This document shows, piece by piece, positions 1 to 5,285 of a DNA stretch of 9,334 nucleotides. The stretch's first letter is position 1. Every line of letters starts with the position of its first letter. The notes under the pieces were generated by a model, which ran no database searches, had not been told where the DNA came from, and was given only the letters and a program-made list of their open reading frames with translations. The position numbers and the translations under genes were made by a program. Source of the DNA: Verrucomicrobiota bacterium (GTDB taxonomy: Bacteria; Verrucomicrobiota; Verrucomicrobiia; Limisphaerales; UBA9464); NCBI GenBank assembly GCA_026397675.1, contig JAPLUH010000507.1, positions 1 through 9,334 of the forward strand, given 5' to 3'.

Positions 1-123
1 CGGGTGAGCAATGGCTCATTCGAGCTCGGGCCCTTGCCTTCGGGCCAGTGGCGTGAAGTCTCAGTTTCAGAACGCCGGCAACTCTTCGCCTCAATGGGTG
101 CGGCCGGCGGTCCGACGAAATAG
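1..123 (+). CDS. C-terminal end of an RsuA/RluB-type rRNA pseudouridine synthase (partial)
   Basis: Only the last 40 codons lie in the window; the reading frame is open from base 1 and stops at TAG 121-123. The visible tail (VSNGSFELGPLPSGQWREVS, then ERRQLFASMG) resembles the ending of the RsuA/RluB/RluE family. There a final beta strand of the form R-x-G-x-F/x-L-G-x-L-x-x-G-x-W-R-E-L is followed by a short helix. Family members convert a specific uridine of 16S or 23S rRNA to pseudouridine in the cytoplasm. The catalytic Asp and S4 domain would lie upstream, outside the window, so the specificity cannot be told. larC follows on the same strand after 89 bases. The assignment rests on this short tail only and is moderate. 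Confidence 0.6.
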   Translation, partial: RVSNGSFELGPLPSGQWREVSVSERRQLFASMGAAGGPTK

Positions 124-212
124 CCGCTCCGCGTTCACTGGCTAAATCCCACCCACTTCTTCTCGTTTTATTGCCTGATTCTGGACGGTTCAACAGGCAG
201 CATCGCCCCGCG

Positions 213-1460
213 ATGCGCAGCCTGTATCTGGACATTTTCAGCGGAATCAGTGGTGACATGTTCATCGGAGCCATGCTCGACCTCGGCGTGGAATTCCGAG
301 ATCTCGACCGAGAACTCCGCAAACTCGGCCTCGGTGGGTACCACCTCCATGCCGCCCGGAAGCACAAGTCGTCGATCGAGGGAGTAAAGTTCGACGTGCA
401 CCTCGAGGGCGAAGCCTGTGGGCACGAGCATGAGCACGAGCATGGGCACGAGCATGGGCACGAGCATGGGCACAGCCATAGGGAGGACCGCACCTTTGCA
501 TTGATCCGTGGGATGATCGAAGGCAGTACTTTGTCCGACTGGGTCAAATCCAGATCGATAGCCGTGTTTCACCGCGTCGCTGTGGCCGAGGGCAAGGTAC
601 ACGGACTGCCGCCTGAATCGGTCCATTTCCATGAAGTGGGAGCAGTGGATTCCATCATCGACATCGTCGGGGCCGCGATCTGTCTCGAACTGCTGGGCCA
701 TCCCCGCATCACCAGCGCTCCTGTCGTCGAAGGCACCGGCTTTGTGAACTGCGCCCATGGGCGATTTCCCATCCCCACCACGGCGACCCTGGAAATACTC
801 GGAGCGCGGGGTATCGGAGTGACCCAGTGCGAGGAACCCCATGAATTGGTCACTCCGACCGGAGCCGCCCTCTTGGCGGAGTTTGTGGAATCCTTCGGCC
901 CCATGGCCTCACTCAAGGCCCAACGCATCGGGTACGGACTGGGGACCCGCAACAACAAGACCCGGCCCAATGTCTTGAGGGCCATCCTGAGCGAAAGCAC
1001 TGACGGTTCTCCCACGCAAGATTGGTTGACCGACCAGGTGGCCGTTTTAGAGACCAACTTGGATGACATTTCCGGGGAGATCCTCGGGCACGTGTTAGAC
1101 AAAGCCCTGAGGCTCGGAGCGCTCGATGCCTTCCACACACCGATTCAGATGAAGAAGGGTCGACCTGGGATCCTCCTGACCCTGCTGTGTGAACCCGACG
1201 ACGCCGACTCATTCACCGAGTTCCTGCTGCTGGAAACTTCGGCATTCGGCGTCCGACGAACCCTGACTCAACGTCGCAAATTGCAACGCGACCACATCGC
1301 GGTGAAAACGCCGTTCGGAACCGTCCAGGTCAAACGAGGATTGCTCAATGGCAAGGTGGTCCAGGCAGCACCCGAGTACGAATCGTGCAAAGGGGTCGCA
1401 GCCATGGCCGGGGTGCCCGTGAAAGAAGTCTTCGACGCCGTCCGCCGATTGCTGCCCTGA
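213..1460 (+). CDS. larC: LarC, nickel insertion protein for the nickel-pincer (NPN) cofactor
   Basis: LarC inserts nickel, in a CTP-dependent reaction, into pyridinium-3,5-bisthiocarboxylic acid mononucleotide to make the NPN cofactor of lactate racemase and related enzymes. The 415-residue protein opens with RSLYLDIFSGISGDMFIGAM, the family N-terminus. A His-rich stretch (residues 71-89) probably holds nickel. Further family blocks are HFHEVGAVDSIID (from 138), VTPTGAALLAEF (from 213), LETNLDDISGE (from 279) and TPIQMKKGRPG (from 309). I chose ATG 213 because homology begins there; an in-frame TTG at 171 would add 14 unlike residues. No good ribosome binding site is visible. In Lactobacillus plantarum LarC is made by programmed frameshifting from two frames; here both halves lie in one uninterrupted frame. 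No larA, larB or larE lies in the window. Confidence 0.93.
   Translation: MRSLYLDIFSGISGDMFIGAMLDLGVEFRDLDRELRKLGLGGYHLHAARKHKSSIEGVKFDVHLEGEACGHEHEHEHGHEHGHEHGHSHREDRTFALIRGMIEGSTLSDWVKSRSIAVFHRVAVAEGKVHGLPPESVHFHEVGAVDSIIDIVGAAICLELLGHPRITSAPVVEGTGFVNCAHGRFPIPTTATLEILGARGIGVTQCEEPHELVTPTGAALLAEFVESFGPMASLKAQRIGYGLGTRNNKTRPNVLRAILSESTDGSPTQDWLTDQVAVLETNLDDISGEILGHVLDKALRLGALDAFHTPIQMKKGRPGILLTLLCEPDDADSFTEFLLLETSAFGVRRTLTQRRKLQRDHIAVKTPFGTVQVKRGLLNGKVVQAAPEYESCKGVAAMAGVPVKEVFDAVRRLLP
426..473 (+). repeat. 12-base tandem repeat encoding the His-rich segment of LarC
   Basis: Four 12-base units lie head to tail. The first is GAGCATGAGCAC (426-437), and the next three are identical GAGCATGGGCAC (438-449, 450-461, 462-473). 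Each encodes Glu-His-Gly/Glu-His, so a change in copy number keeps the frame and alters only the number of histidines. His-rich inserts at this place are usual in LarC; the near-perfect DNA repetition suggests recent expansion by slippage. Confidence 0.9.
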
Positions 1461-1584
1461 ATATCACAATCCGAACCTCGGCTTCAGGCTGCATGGTTCA
1501 GGGTCCGAGCAGCGGAGTGCCAATGACCCGATTCAGGGAGGATAAAGTCCTTGCATTCCAGCCGTTGGAGCGTATGCAACAGAG

Positions 1585-1941
1585 ATGCGAGTTCTTTGGT
1601 GGATGGCCCTGTCTTATTGCGCTGCCTCCGTGACAGTGGCGCAAGGCATCCGCGGCGTCACTCGACGCACTCCGACCGTGGTCCACGGTCAGACAGCATC
1701 ACAATTCTTTGCGGCGGGTGGAGTGCCATTGAATTCGGTGAACCCGGCACTGGCCATAGTGCCCGGTGCGTCCCCAAACAGCGCCCCAGCAAATCGAGGC
1801 ATTGCATCGATGCCCGCTCCGATGATTCGCCCCGGAGTCGTCCCCACGACCCCAATGCTCCAGCGCTCTGCGGTGCCGGCATACCCGGCATACCCCGCTT
1901 ATCCGGCCTCGACAGTGCCTCGCAGCGCTCCGCGTCGCTGA
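1585..1941 (+). CDS. Small Pro/Ala-rich protein with a predicted signal peptide, function unknown
   Basis: The 118-residue reading frame opens with a hydrophobic segment (MRVLWWMALSYCAASVTVA) followed by Gln-Gly, which looks like a Sec signal peptide cleaved after Val-Ala near residue 19. The rest is low in charge and rich in Pro, Ala, Ser and Val. A tail of AYP repeats (AYPAYPAYPAS) precedes a basic end (RSAPRR). I recognise no domain. The mature part looks disordered and could be an exported or envelope-linked peptide. It lies 124 bases after larC on the same strand; there is no clear ribosome binding site. A competing frame (1551-2171) overlaps it but is Arg/Ser-rich and looks like a shadow. 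I prefer this frame because of the signal peptide. It may be a lineage-specific gene or not a gene at all. Confidence 0.5.
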   Translation: MRVLWWMALSYCAASVTVAQGIRGVTRRTPTVVHGQTASQFFAAGGVPLNSVNPALAIVPGASPNSAPANRGIASMPAPMIRPGVVPTTPMLQRSAVPAYPAYPAYPASTVPRSAPRR

Positions 1942-2167
1942 ATCTTGATCCACTCGCTTCGGTCGCTCGTCAACCAAGTCGCAGGGACTCTCTGGCAAGA
2001 TACCGGTTGAGCGGCCGGCAAGACCTCCGAGTACCTTGGGGCATTCTACGGCGCGTGCCCTGCGCACGGCGCAACTCTCGTCACAAAAAACCCACCTGGC
2101 CCGCAGCGCTTGAGGCAACCGATCCAGCCATGGCACGCCGAAAATGCCCTAATACCGTCCCCAGGCA
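1942..2167. other. Convergent intergenic region with one imperfect GC hairpin
   Basis: This 226-base gap lies between the plus-strand small protein and the end of the minus-strand serine hydrolase. An imperfect hairpin pairs GCGCGTG (2051-2057) with CAC (2065-2067) and GCGC (2069-2072), with one bulged G. A run of six A at 2085-2090 would read as T on the minus strand, but I see no strong stem just before it. It may hold weak terminators for the two converging genes; nothing firmer is visible. Confidence 0.3.
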
Positions 2168-3418
2168 TTAATCCACCGTCGCGGCGCAGACCATTTCCAA
2201 GACGCGCCGAATGCCGCCGTCCCCGCCATTGCTGGATTCCTGGAACGGAGTGCTTTGGAGAGGCTTCCAATCGTCGCGTTCATTGCCACCGGGAGGCTGC
2301 GGAACCCGGGTCAGCGCCGGATCATATTGCCCGTGATTTCCGCCCATCTTGTAGATCACTAAATCGAGCGAGGGCACAACAATGAGAGCGAAGCCACCGG
2401 CTCCGGACTTCCAGAAAGCATCCCTGGGGGCACCGGCGACATGCCCATCGGCATTGTGTTCGAACATCAAGCTGTACGGGCTGTGCGGGTTGAACCGCGA
2501 CATCTGGCGGCATTGAGCAATGTAATTGGATGGCACCAATTGCCGGCGGCCCCAACGTCCGTTCTGCAACAAACAATAGCCAAAACGCAGGGCATCGGTA
2601 GCAGCCACCGCGATGCTGCCCGCGCCATTGGCATGGGGCAGCGTGATGCCACCGCGGTAGAGGCAGTAGTTCCAGGCACCCCATCCCATAGGCTTCGCCA
2701 AGCGCACATCGATGTACTCCCTCAAATCCATACCACTGACCCGCCGCAGCACCATGGAGGCGATGTGCGGCTCAGGGGACGAGTAGGAGTAACCGCCGCC
2801 TGCGTTGGTCCACATCGCACAACGGAGCGATGATCCGTCCAAATCCCGAAGGTCTTGTCCCGGGACGGATTTCAAGGGAAACGATCGCCCCATGACCACC
2901 GCTGTCGGAGCCCCACCCTCCCCCGTATAGCCCCCGCTCATGCACAACAAATGACCGAGTGTGATATCCGCGCGACGGGGATCATCCAAACGACCCTCCG
3001 TTGAAAACGCCTCCGGTAGGAACTCCGGAGTAAACACACGAGTTTCGAGACCCGCGGGAAATCGGTCGGGAAATTCTTCAAGGAGCATTCCGCAGGCGAT
3101 GCTGGTGTAAGCCTTGCCTGTCGAAGCCATGTCCGGACGTGCCTCCCGATTAGCCCGTCCAACATAGCGTTCGAAGGCCAGCCAACCGTGACGAACAACC
3201 AAGAGTCCCGCGTTCTGGGAGCAACGTTGGTTGTACTCCCAAGTGTGATCCAGCCGACGGGCATCCAGGCCTGCGCGACGACGAATCACAGACTGACCGT
3301 TGGTGGCACATCGCCAGCCGCCCTCGGCGTCGGAAGGTGGAAAATACACCGCCGAAACGCGAAGAGCCCCCGCCAAGAGGATCAAAATCCACCGGCATCC
3401 AACCGCACTGGAACGCAT
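2168..3418 (-). CDS. Secreted serine hydrolase of the beta-lactamase/class C PBP family
   Basis: A 416-residue member of the beta-lactamase-like serine hydrolases (Pfam Beta-lactamase group, which includes class C enzymes, D-Ala-D-Ala peptidases and esterases). A hydrophobic segment at residues 10-23 (WILILLAGALRVSA) looks like a signal peptide, so the enzyme probably acts in the periplasm or outside. The nucleophile motif SxxK is S99-T-G-K102. The second motif is the Tyr region YSYSS (210-214), giving Y-S-S in place of the common Y-x-N. The third motif is KSG at 337-339 (WKSGAGGFALIV). These support an active serine hydrolase but do not tell the substrate, and antibiotic resistance should not be assumed. 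The start is ATG 3418; GAGGG abuts it with no spacing. It lies 144 bases beyond agmatine deiminase on the same strand. Confidence 0.88.
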   Translation of the reverse strand: MRSSAVGCRWILILLAGALRVSAVYFPPSDAEGGWRCATNGQSVIRRRAGLDARRLDHTWEYNQRCSQNAGLLVVRHGWLAFERYVGRANREARPDMASTGKAYTSIACGMLLEEFPDRFPAGLETRVFTPEFLPEAFSTEGRLDDPRRADITLGHLLCMSGGYTGEGGAPTAVVMGRSFPLKSVPGQDLRDLDGSSLRCAMWTNAGGGYSYSSPEPHIASMVLRRVSGMDLREYIDVRLAKPMGWGAWNYCLYRGGITLPHANGAGSIAVAATDALRFGYCLLQNGRWGRRQLVPSNYIAQCRQMSRFNPHSPYSLMFEHNADGHVAGAPRDAFWKSGAGGFALIVVPSLDLVIYKMGGNHGQYDPALTRVPQPPGGNERDDWKPLQSTPFQESSNGGDGGIRRVLEMVCAATVD

Positions 3419-3477
3419 CCCTCATTGAAGAGCTCTGGTTGGCCGCGGGTCAATCGCGACAACCGGGAGTGAGGCGC

Positions 3478-3560
3478 CACCGGGTGCCCAAAAAAACCGG
3501 GTCCCGAGGCTGAAGGATCCAACCCTTCACTACTGACGGGCTTGATCCGGATTAGATGAT
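3478..3560 (+). promoter_or_regulatory. TPP-riboswitch-like sequence, orphan and possibly degenerate
   Basis: Read on the plus strand, several conserved blocks of the thiamine pyrophosphate (thi-box) aptamer occur in the right order. They are GGGTGCC (3482-3488), GGCTGA (3508-3513), ACCCTT (3522-3527) and CTTGATCCGG (3541-3550). The expected P2 pairing GGGT/ACCC and P3 pairing GCC/GGC can form. Against it, the invariant CTGAGA reads CTGAAG. After GATCCGG the second arm (a CCGGCG-like block) and a 3' P1 strand (AGGGA-like) are missing, and no plus-strand gene follows: the sequence runs into the 3' end of agmatine deiminase. It may be a remnant, a variant or chance. Confidence 0.3.
3491..3529 (-). 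terminator. Weak candidate terminator after agmatine deiminase
   Basis: Read on the minus strand, an exact 6-bp stem TGAAGG/CCTTCA with a 7-base loop (3511-3529) is followed about 14 bases later by GG and a run of seven T (the A run ending at 3496). The distance from stem to T run is too long for a classic rho-independent terminator. A shorter CGG/CCG stem adjacent to the T run is feeble. It sits in the right place, between agmatine deiminase and the serine hydrolase. It overlaps the TPP-like sequence of the other strand. Confidence 0.25.
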
Positions 3561-3562
3561 GC

Positions 3563-4636
3563 TCACTTCAGCGGCAACGGACCCCCAGCGGGTTCCTGCT
3601 GAGAAATGCAGTGGAAGGAGCCCAACCCCCAGATCAATTCCGTAGAATCGATCCCAATGACCTCCCGCCCAGGGAATAACGAACGGAGGATCTCCAGAGC
3701 CCGAGCGTCATTGGCATGCCGGTAGGTAGGAACCAACACGCAGCGATTGGCGATATAGAAGTTGGCGTAGCTAGCCGGGAGACGCTGGCCGTCATATTCT
3801 ACCACGCCCGGCATGGGCAAAGGAACAATACGAAGAGCATTGCCATCCTGATCCTTCATGGACTGCAAGCGGTGCAAGTTCTCTTGCAGGAGACCGTAAT
3901 TGGCATCAGCAGGATCCTCCTCCACCACAGTCACCACAGTCCGCGAGTCCGTGAACCGAGCAATATCATCGATATGCCCGTCGGTGTCATCGCCCACGAT
4001 TCCATCGCCCAACCAGAGAATATGGCGGACCCCTAAATAATCCCGCAACTGCTCTTCAATCTGCTTCCGATTCAATGTCGGATTCCGATTCGGATTCAGC
4101 AGACACGCCTCAGTCGTCAGCAATGTTCCGGCACCATTCACCTCAATAGATCCTCCCTCGAGAATCATGCCGGGCGAGTAGAGCGGCAGACCCCGCAGCG
4201 CTGCCACATGGCGAGGCACCGCATCATCGAGATCGTAAGGAGGGTACTTACCGCCCCAAGCATTGTAGTCCCAATCCACCACAGCGCGCTCGCGAATCCC
4301 GGCACGATCACGCACCAGAAAGATCGGACCATGATCCCGGCACCAAGGTTCATAGGCGGGGAAATGGTGGAATGAAACCCGATCCATCGGAGTTTTCCGA
4401 TCGGAGAGGAGCCCCCGAACCCAATCCTCCTTCTCGGCATTCCAGACATTAATATGAACAGCCTCCACCTGCACCAGAGCCCGGATCAACTCCGCGTACA
4501 CATCGGGAACCGTCTCATACTTGTCCGGAAAACTAATCCCCTCGGGACGTGGCCAAGTTAGCCAAGTTCCCGAGTGTGTTTCCCATTCAGCGGGCATTCG
4601 AAAACCCAAACCCGCCGGTGTCAGACTCAAATTCAT
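3563..4636 (-). CDS. aguA: Agmatine deiminase (peptidylarginine-deiminase family)
   Basis: Agmatine deiminase (EC 3.5.3.12) hydrolyses agmatine to N-carbamoylputrescine and ammonia in the cytoplasm, a step from arginine to putrescine. The 357-residue protein shows the family blocks: RMPAEWETHSGTWLTWPRP near the N-terminus, WCRDHGP (from 98), EGGSIEVNGAGTLLTTEACL (from 160), GDGIVGDDTDGHIDD (from 210, catalytic His 221) and GSFHCISQQEP with the nucleophile Cys 343. I chose ATG 4636 because the length and homology fit. An upstream in-frame ATG at 4732 would add 32 residues encoded partly by a degenerate repeat. No clear ribosome binding site is seen. The usual partner, N-carbamoylputrescine amidase (aguB), is not in the window. 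A related guanidine deiminase activity cannot be excluded. Confidence 0.9.
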   Translation of the reverse strand: MNLSLTPAGLGFRMPAEWETHSGTWLTWPRPEGISFPDKYETVPDVYAELIRALVQVEAVHINVWNAEKEDWVRGLLSDRKTPMDRVSFHHFPAYEPWCRDHGPIFLVRDRAGIRERAVVDWDYNAWGGKYPPYDLDDAVPRHVAALRGLPLYSPGMILEGGSIEVNGAGTLLTTEACLLNPNRNPTLNRKQIEEQLRDYLGVRHILWLGDGIVGDDTDGHIDDIARFTDSRTVVTVVEEDPADANYGLLQENLHRLQSMKDQDGNALRIVPLPMPGVVEYDGQRLPASYANFYIANRCVLVPTYRHANDARALEILRSLFPGREVIGIDSTELIWGLGSFHCISQQEPAGGPLPLK

Positions 4637-4695
4637 CTCGCGCCAATTCAAACCGATCCCCGCCACAAAGCCAACCCAACCCACAAACACAGGGT

Positions 4696-4773
4696 GCCCC
4701 AAGCAGCGGCGGGAACGGGCTGAAACGAGCATTGGAACGTGAACACTCTATTCCCCCTCGCGCGCCAGCGCGA
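4696..4773. repeat. Degenerate outlying copy of the intergenic repeat
   Basis: This stretch matches 4862-4935 in order: CCCCAAGC, a GC-rich GGGAACGGG block, GAAACGAGC-TTGGA, GAACAC-like bases, CCCCCTCGCGC and GCGCGAA. It ends in the same 6-bp hairpin TCGCGC (4758-4763) / GCGCGA (4768-4773), here with a GCCA loop. It overlaps the codons that would extend agmatine deiminase upstream of ATG 4636, which argues that those codons are not coding. Confidence 0.55.
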
Positions 4774-4817
4774 ACGCTTCACCTGTCCCCACGTTCCCTG
4801 CGAGTGCAGGCACGATC

Positions 4818-4846
4818 CCGCGGAGCACCCCACAGGACCGCGGAGC
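4818..4846. repeat. Pair of CCGCGGAGC repeats 20 bases apart
   Basis: CCGCGGAGC occurs at 4818-4826 and again at 4838-4846, each followed by a similar C-rich stretch (ACCCCACAGG, TCCACCCGAG). The same nonamer ends the B segment at 5101-5109 and 5276-5284, so these appear to be scraps of the same repeat family. The rest of 4774-4862 shows nothing else I can identify. Confidence 0.5.
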
Positions 4847-4891
4847 TCCACCCGAGACACGTCCCCAAGCGGCAGCGGGAACGGGCGGAAA

Positions 4892-5012
4892 CGAGCCTTG
4901 GAGGCGATCACCCAACCCCCTCGCGCAAAGCGCGAAAACTCATCCTCCTCAGAGCCTACTCAGCGAGCGGAGGCCTGATACCGCGGACAATATAGCGGAG
5001 CGGTGTCAGGCC
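4892..5012. repeat. Intergenic repeat, unit 1
   Basis: This is the first clear copy of a composite unit. It begins CGAGCCTTGGAGGCGA (4892). Next comes CCCAACCCCC and a hairpin, TCGCGC (4921-4926), AAA, GCGCGA (4930-4935). After CTCCTCAGA comes a B segment beginning GCCTACTCAGCGAGCGGAGG (4953) and ending in CCTGATACCGC. The unit closes with GCGGTGTCAGGCC (5000-5012), the inverted complement of the end of B. It is not coding: the frames running through it are short and built of repeat. Confidence 0.85.
4972..5012. repeat. 13-bp inverted repeat (hairpin) in unit 1
   Basis: GGCCTGATACCGC (4972-4984) pairs with GCGGTGTCAGGCC (5000-5012) over all 13 positions, with one T-G wobble (4979/5005). The 15-base loop is 4985-4999. 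There is no T run on either side, so it is not a classic terminator. Confidence 0.8.
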
Positions 5013-5016
5013 AGAG

Positions 5017-5146
5017 CGAGCCTTGGAGGCGAACACCCAACCCCCTCGCGCAAAGCGCGAAAGCCCACCCAGAGCCTACTCAGCGAGCGGAGGCCTGATG
5101 CCGCGGAGCCCCGCCCACCAAAACCCGAGCGGAGCGGTGTCGGGCC
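5017..5146. repeat. Intergenic repeat, unit 2
   Basis: This is the second copy, 125 bases after unit 1. CGAGCCTTGGAGGCGAACAC (5017) is followed by CCAACCCCC and the hairpin TCGCGC (5046-5051), AAA, GCGCGA (5055-5060). A shortened linker leads to the B segment (5071-5110), and the inverted complement GCGGTGTCGGGCC ends the unit (5134-5146). The linker lacks the CTCCTCCTC run of the other units, and the spacer between B and its complement is twice as long as in unit 1. Confidence 0.85.
5092..5146. repeat. 13-bp inverted repeat (hairpin) in unit 2
   Basis: GGCCTGATGCCGC (5092-5104) pairs with GCGGTGTCGGGCC (5134-5146) over all 13 positions, with three G-T wobbles and a 29-base loop. Compared with unit 1, two pairs differ (A-T to G-T and T-A to T-G), and both still pair. 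This is the pattern expected if the folded form matters. Confidence 0.75.
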
Positions 5147-5150
5147 GTAG

Positions 5151-5245
5151 CGAGCCTTGGAGGCGAACACCTCAACCCCCTCGCGCACAGCGCGAAAGCT
5201 CCTCCTCCTCAGAGCCTACTCAGCGAGCGGAGGCCTGATGCCGCG
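5151..5245. repeat. Intergenic repeat, unit 3 (lacking the final inverted arm)
   Basis: This is the third copy, 134 bases after unit 2: CGAGCCTTGGAGGCGAACAC, CTCAACCCCC and the hairpin TCGCGC (5181-5186), ACA, GCGCGA (5190-5195). The linker CTCCTCCTCAGA and a B segment (5211-5245) follow. Instead of the inverted arm, a second B segment follows at once (5246). Confidence 0.85.
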
Positions 5246-5285
5246 TAGCCTACTCAGCGAGCGGAGGCCTGACACCGCGGAGCCC
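5246..5285. repeat. Fourth B segment, overlapping the 3' end of cca
   Basis: TAGCCTACTCAGCGAGCGG continuing to CCGCGGAGCCC repeats the B segment directly behind the B of unit 3. Bases 5250-5285 are also the last 11 codons and the stop of the cca gene on the opposite strand. The match to the other B segments is nearly perfect over about 35 bases. Confidence 0.85.

Noticed and set aside
171..212. TTG 171 as the start of larC
   Set aside because: The added 14 residues do not resemble LarC N-termini, and ATG 213 gives the family start exactly.
168..1138. Antisense frames opposite larC
   Set aside because: They are low-complexity shadows of a well-conserved gene; the run of similar residues in them reflects the 12-base His repeat.
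1551..2171. A 206-codon Arg/Ser-rich frame overlapping the small secreted protein
   Set aside because: Its composition is that of an out-of-frame shadow, it has no recognisable domain, and it uses TTG without a ribosome binding site; the overlapping 1585 frame has a signal peptide.
2168..3418. An antibiotic-resistance beta-lactamase
   Set aside because: The motifs show only a serine hydrolase of the broad beta-lactamase fold; the Y-S-S second motif and the neighbours give no support for drug hydrolysis.
4637..4732. ATG 4732 as the start of agmatine deiminase
   Set aside because: The extra 32 residues lie partly in a degenerate intergenic repeat, and family members begin shortly before the MPAEWE block.
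4892..5285. A CRISPR array
   Set aside because: The repeats are long, imperfect and made of several blocks, the spacing contains more repeat rather than unique spacers, and no cas gene is near.
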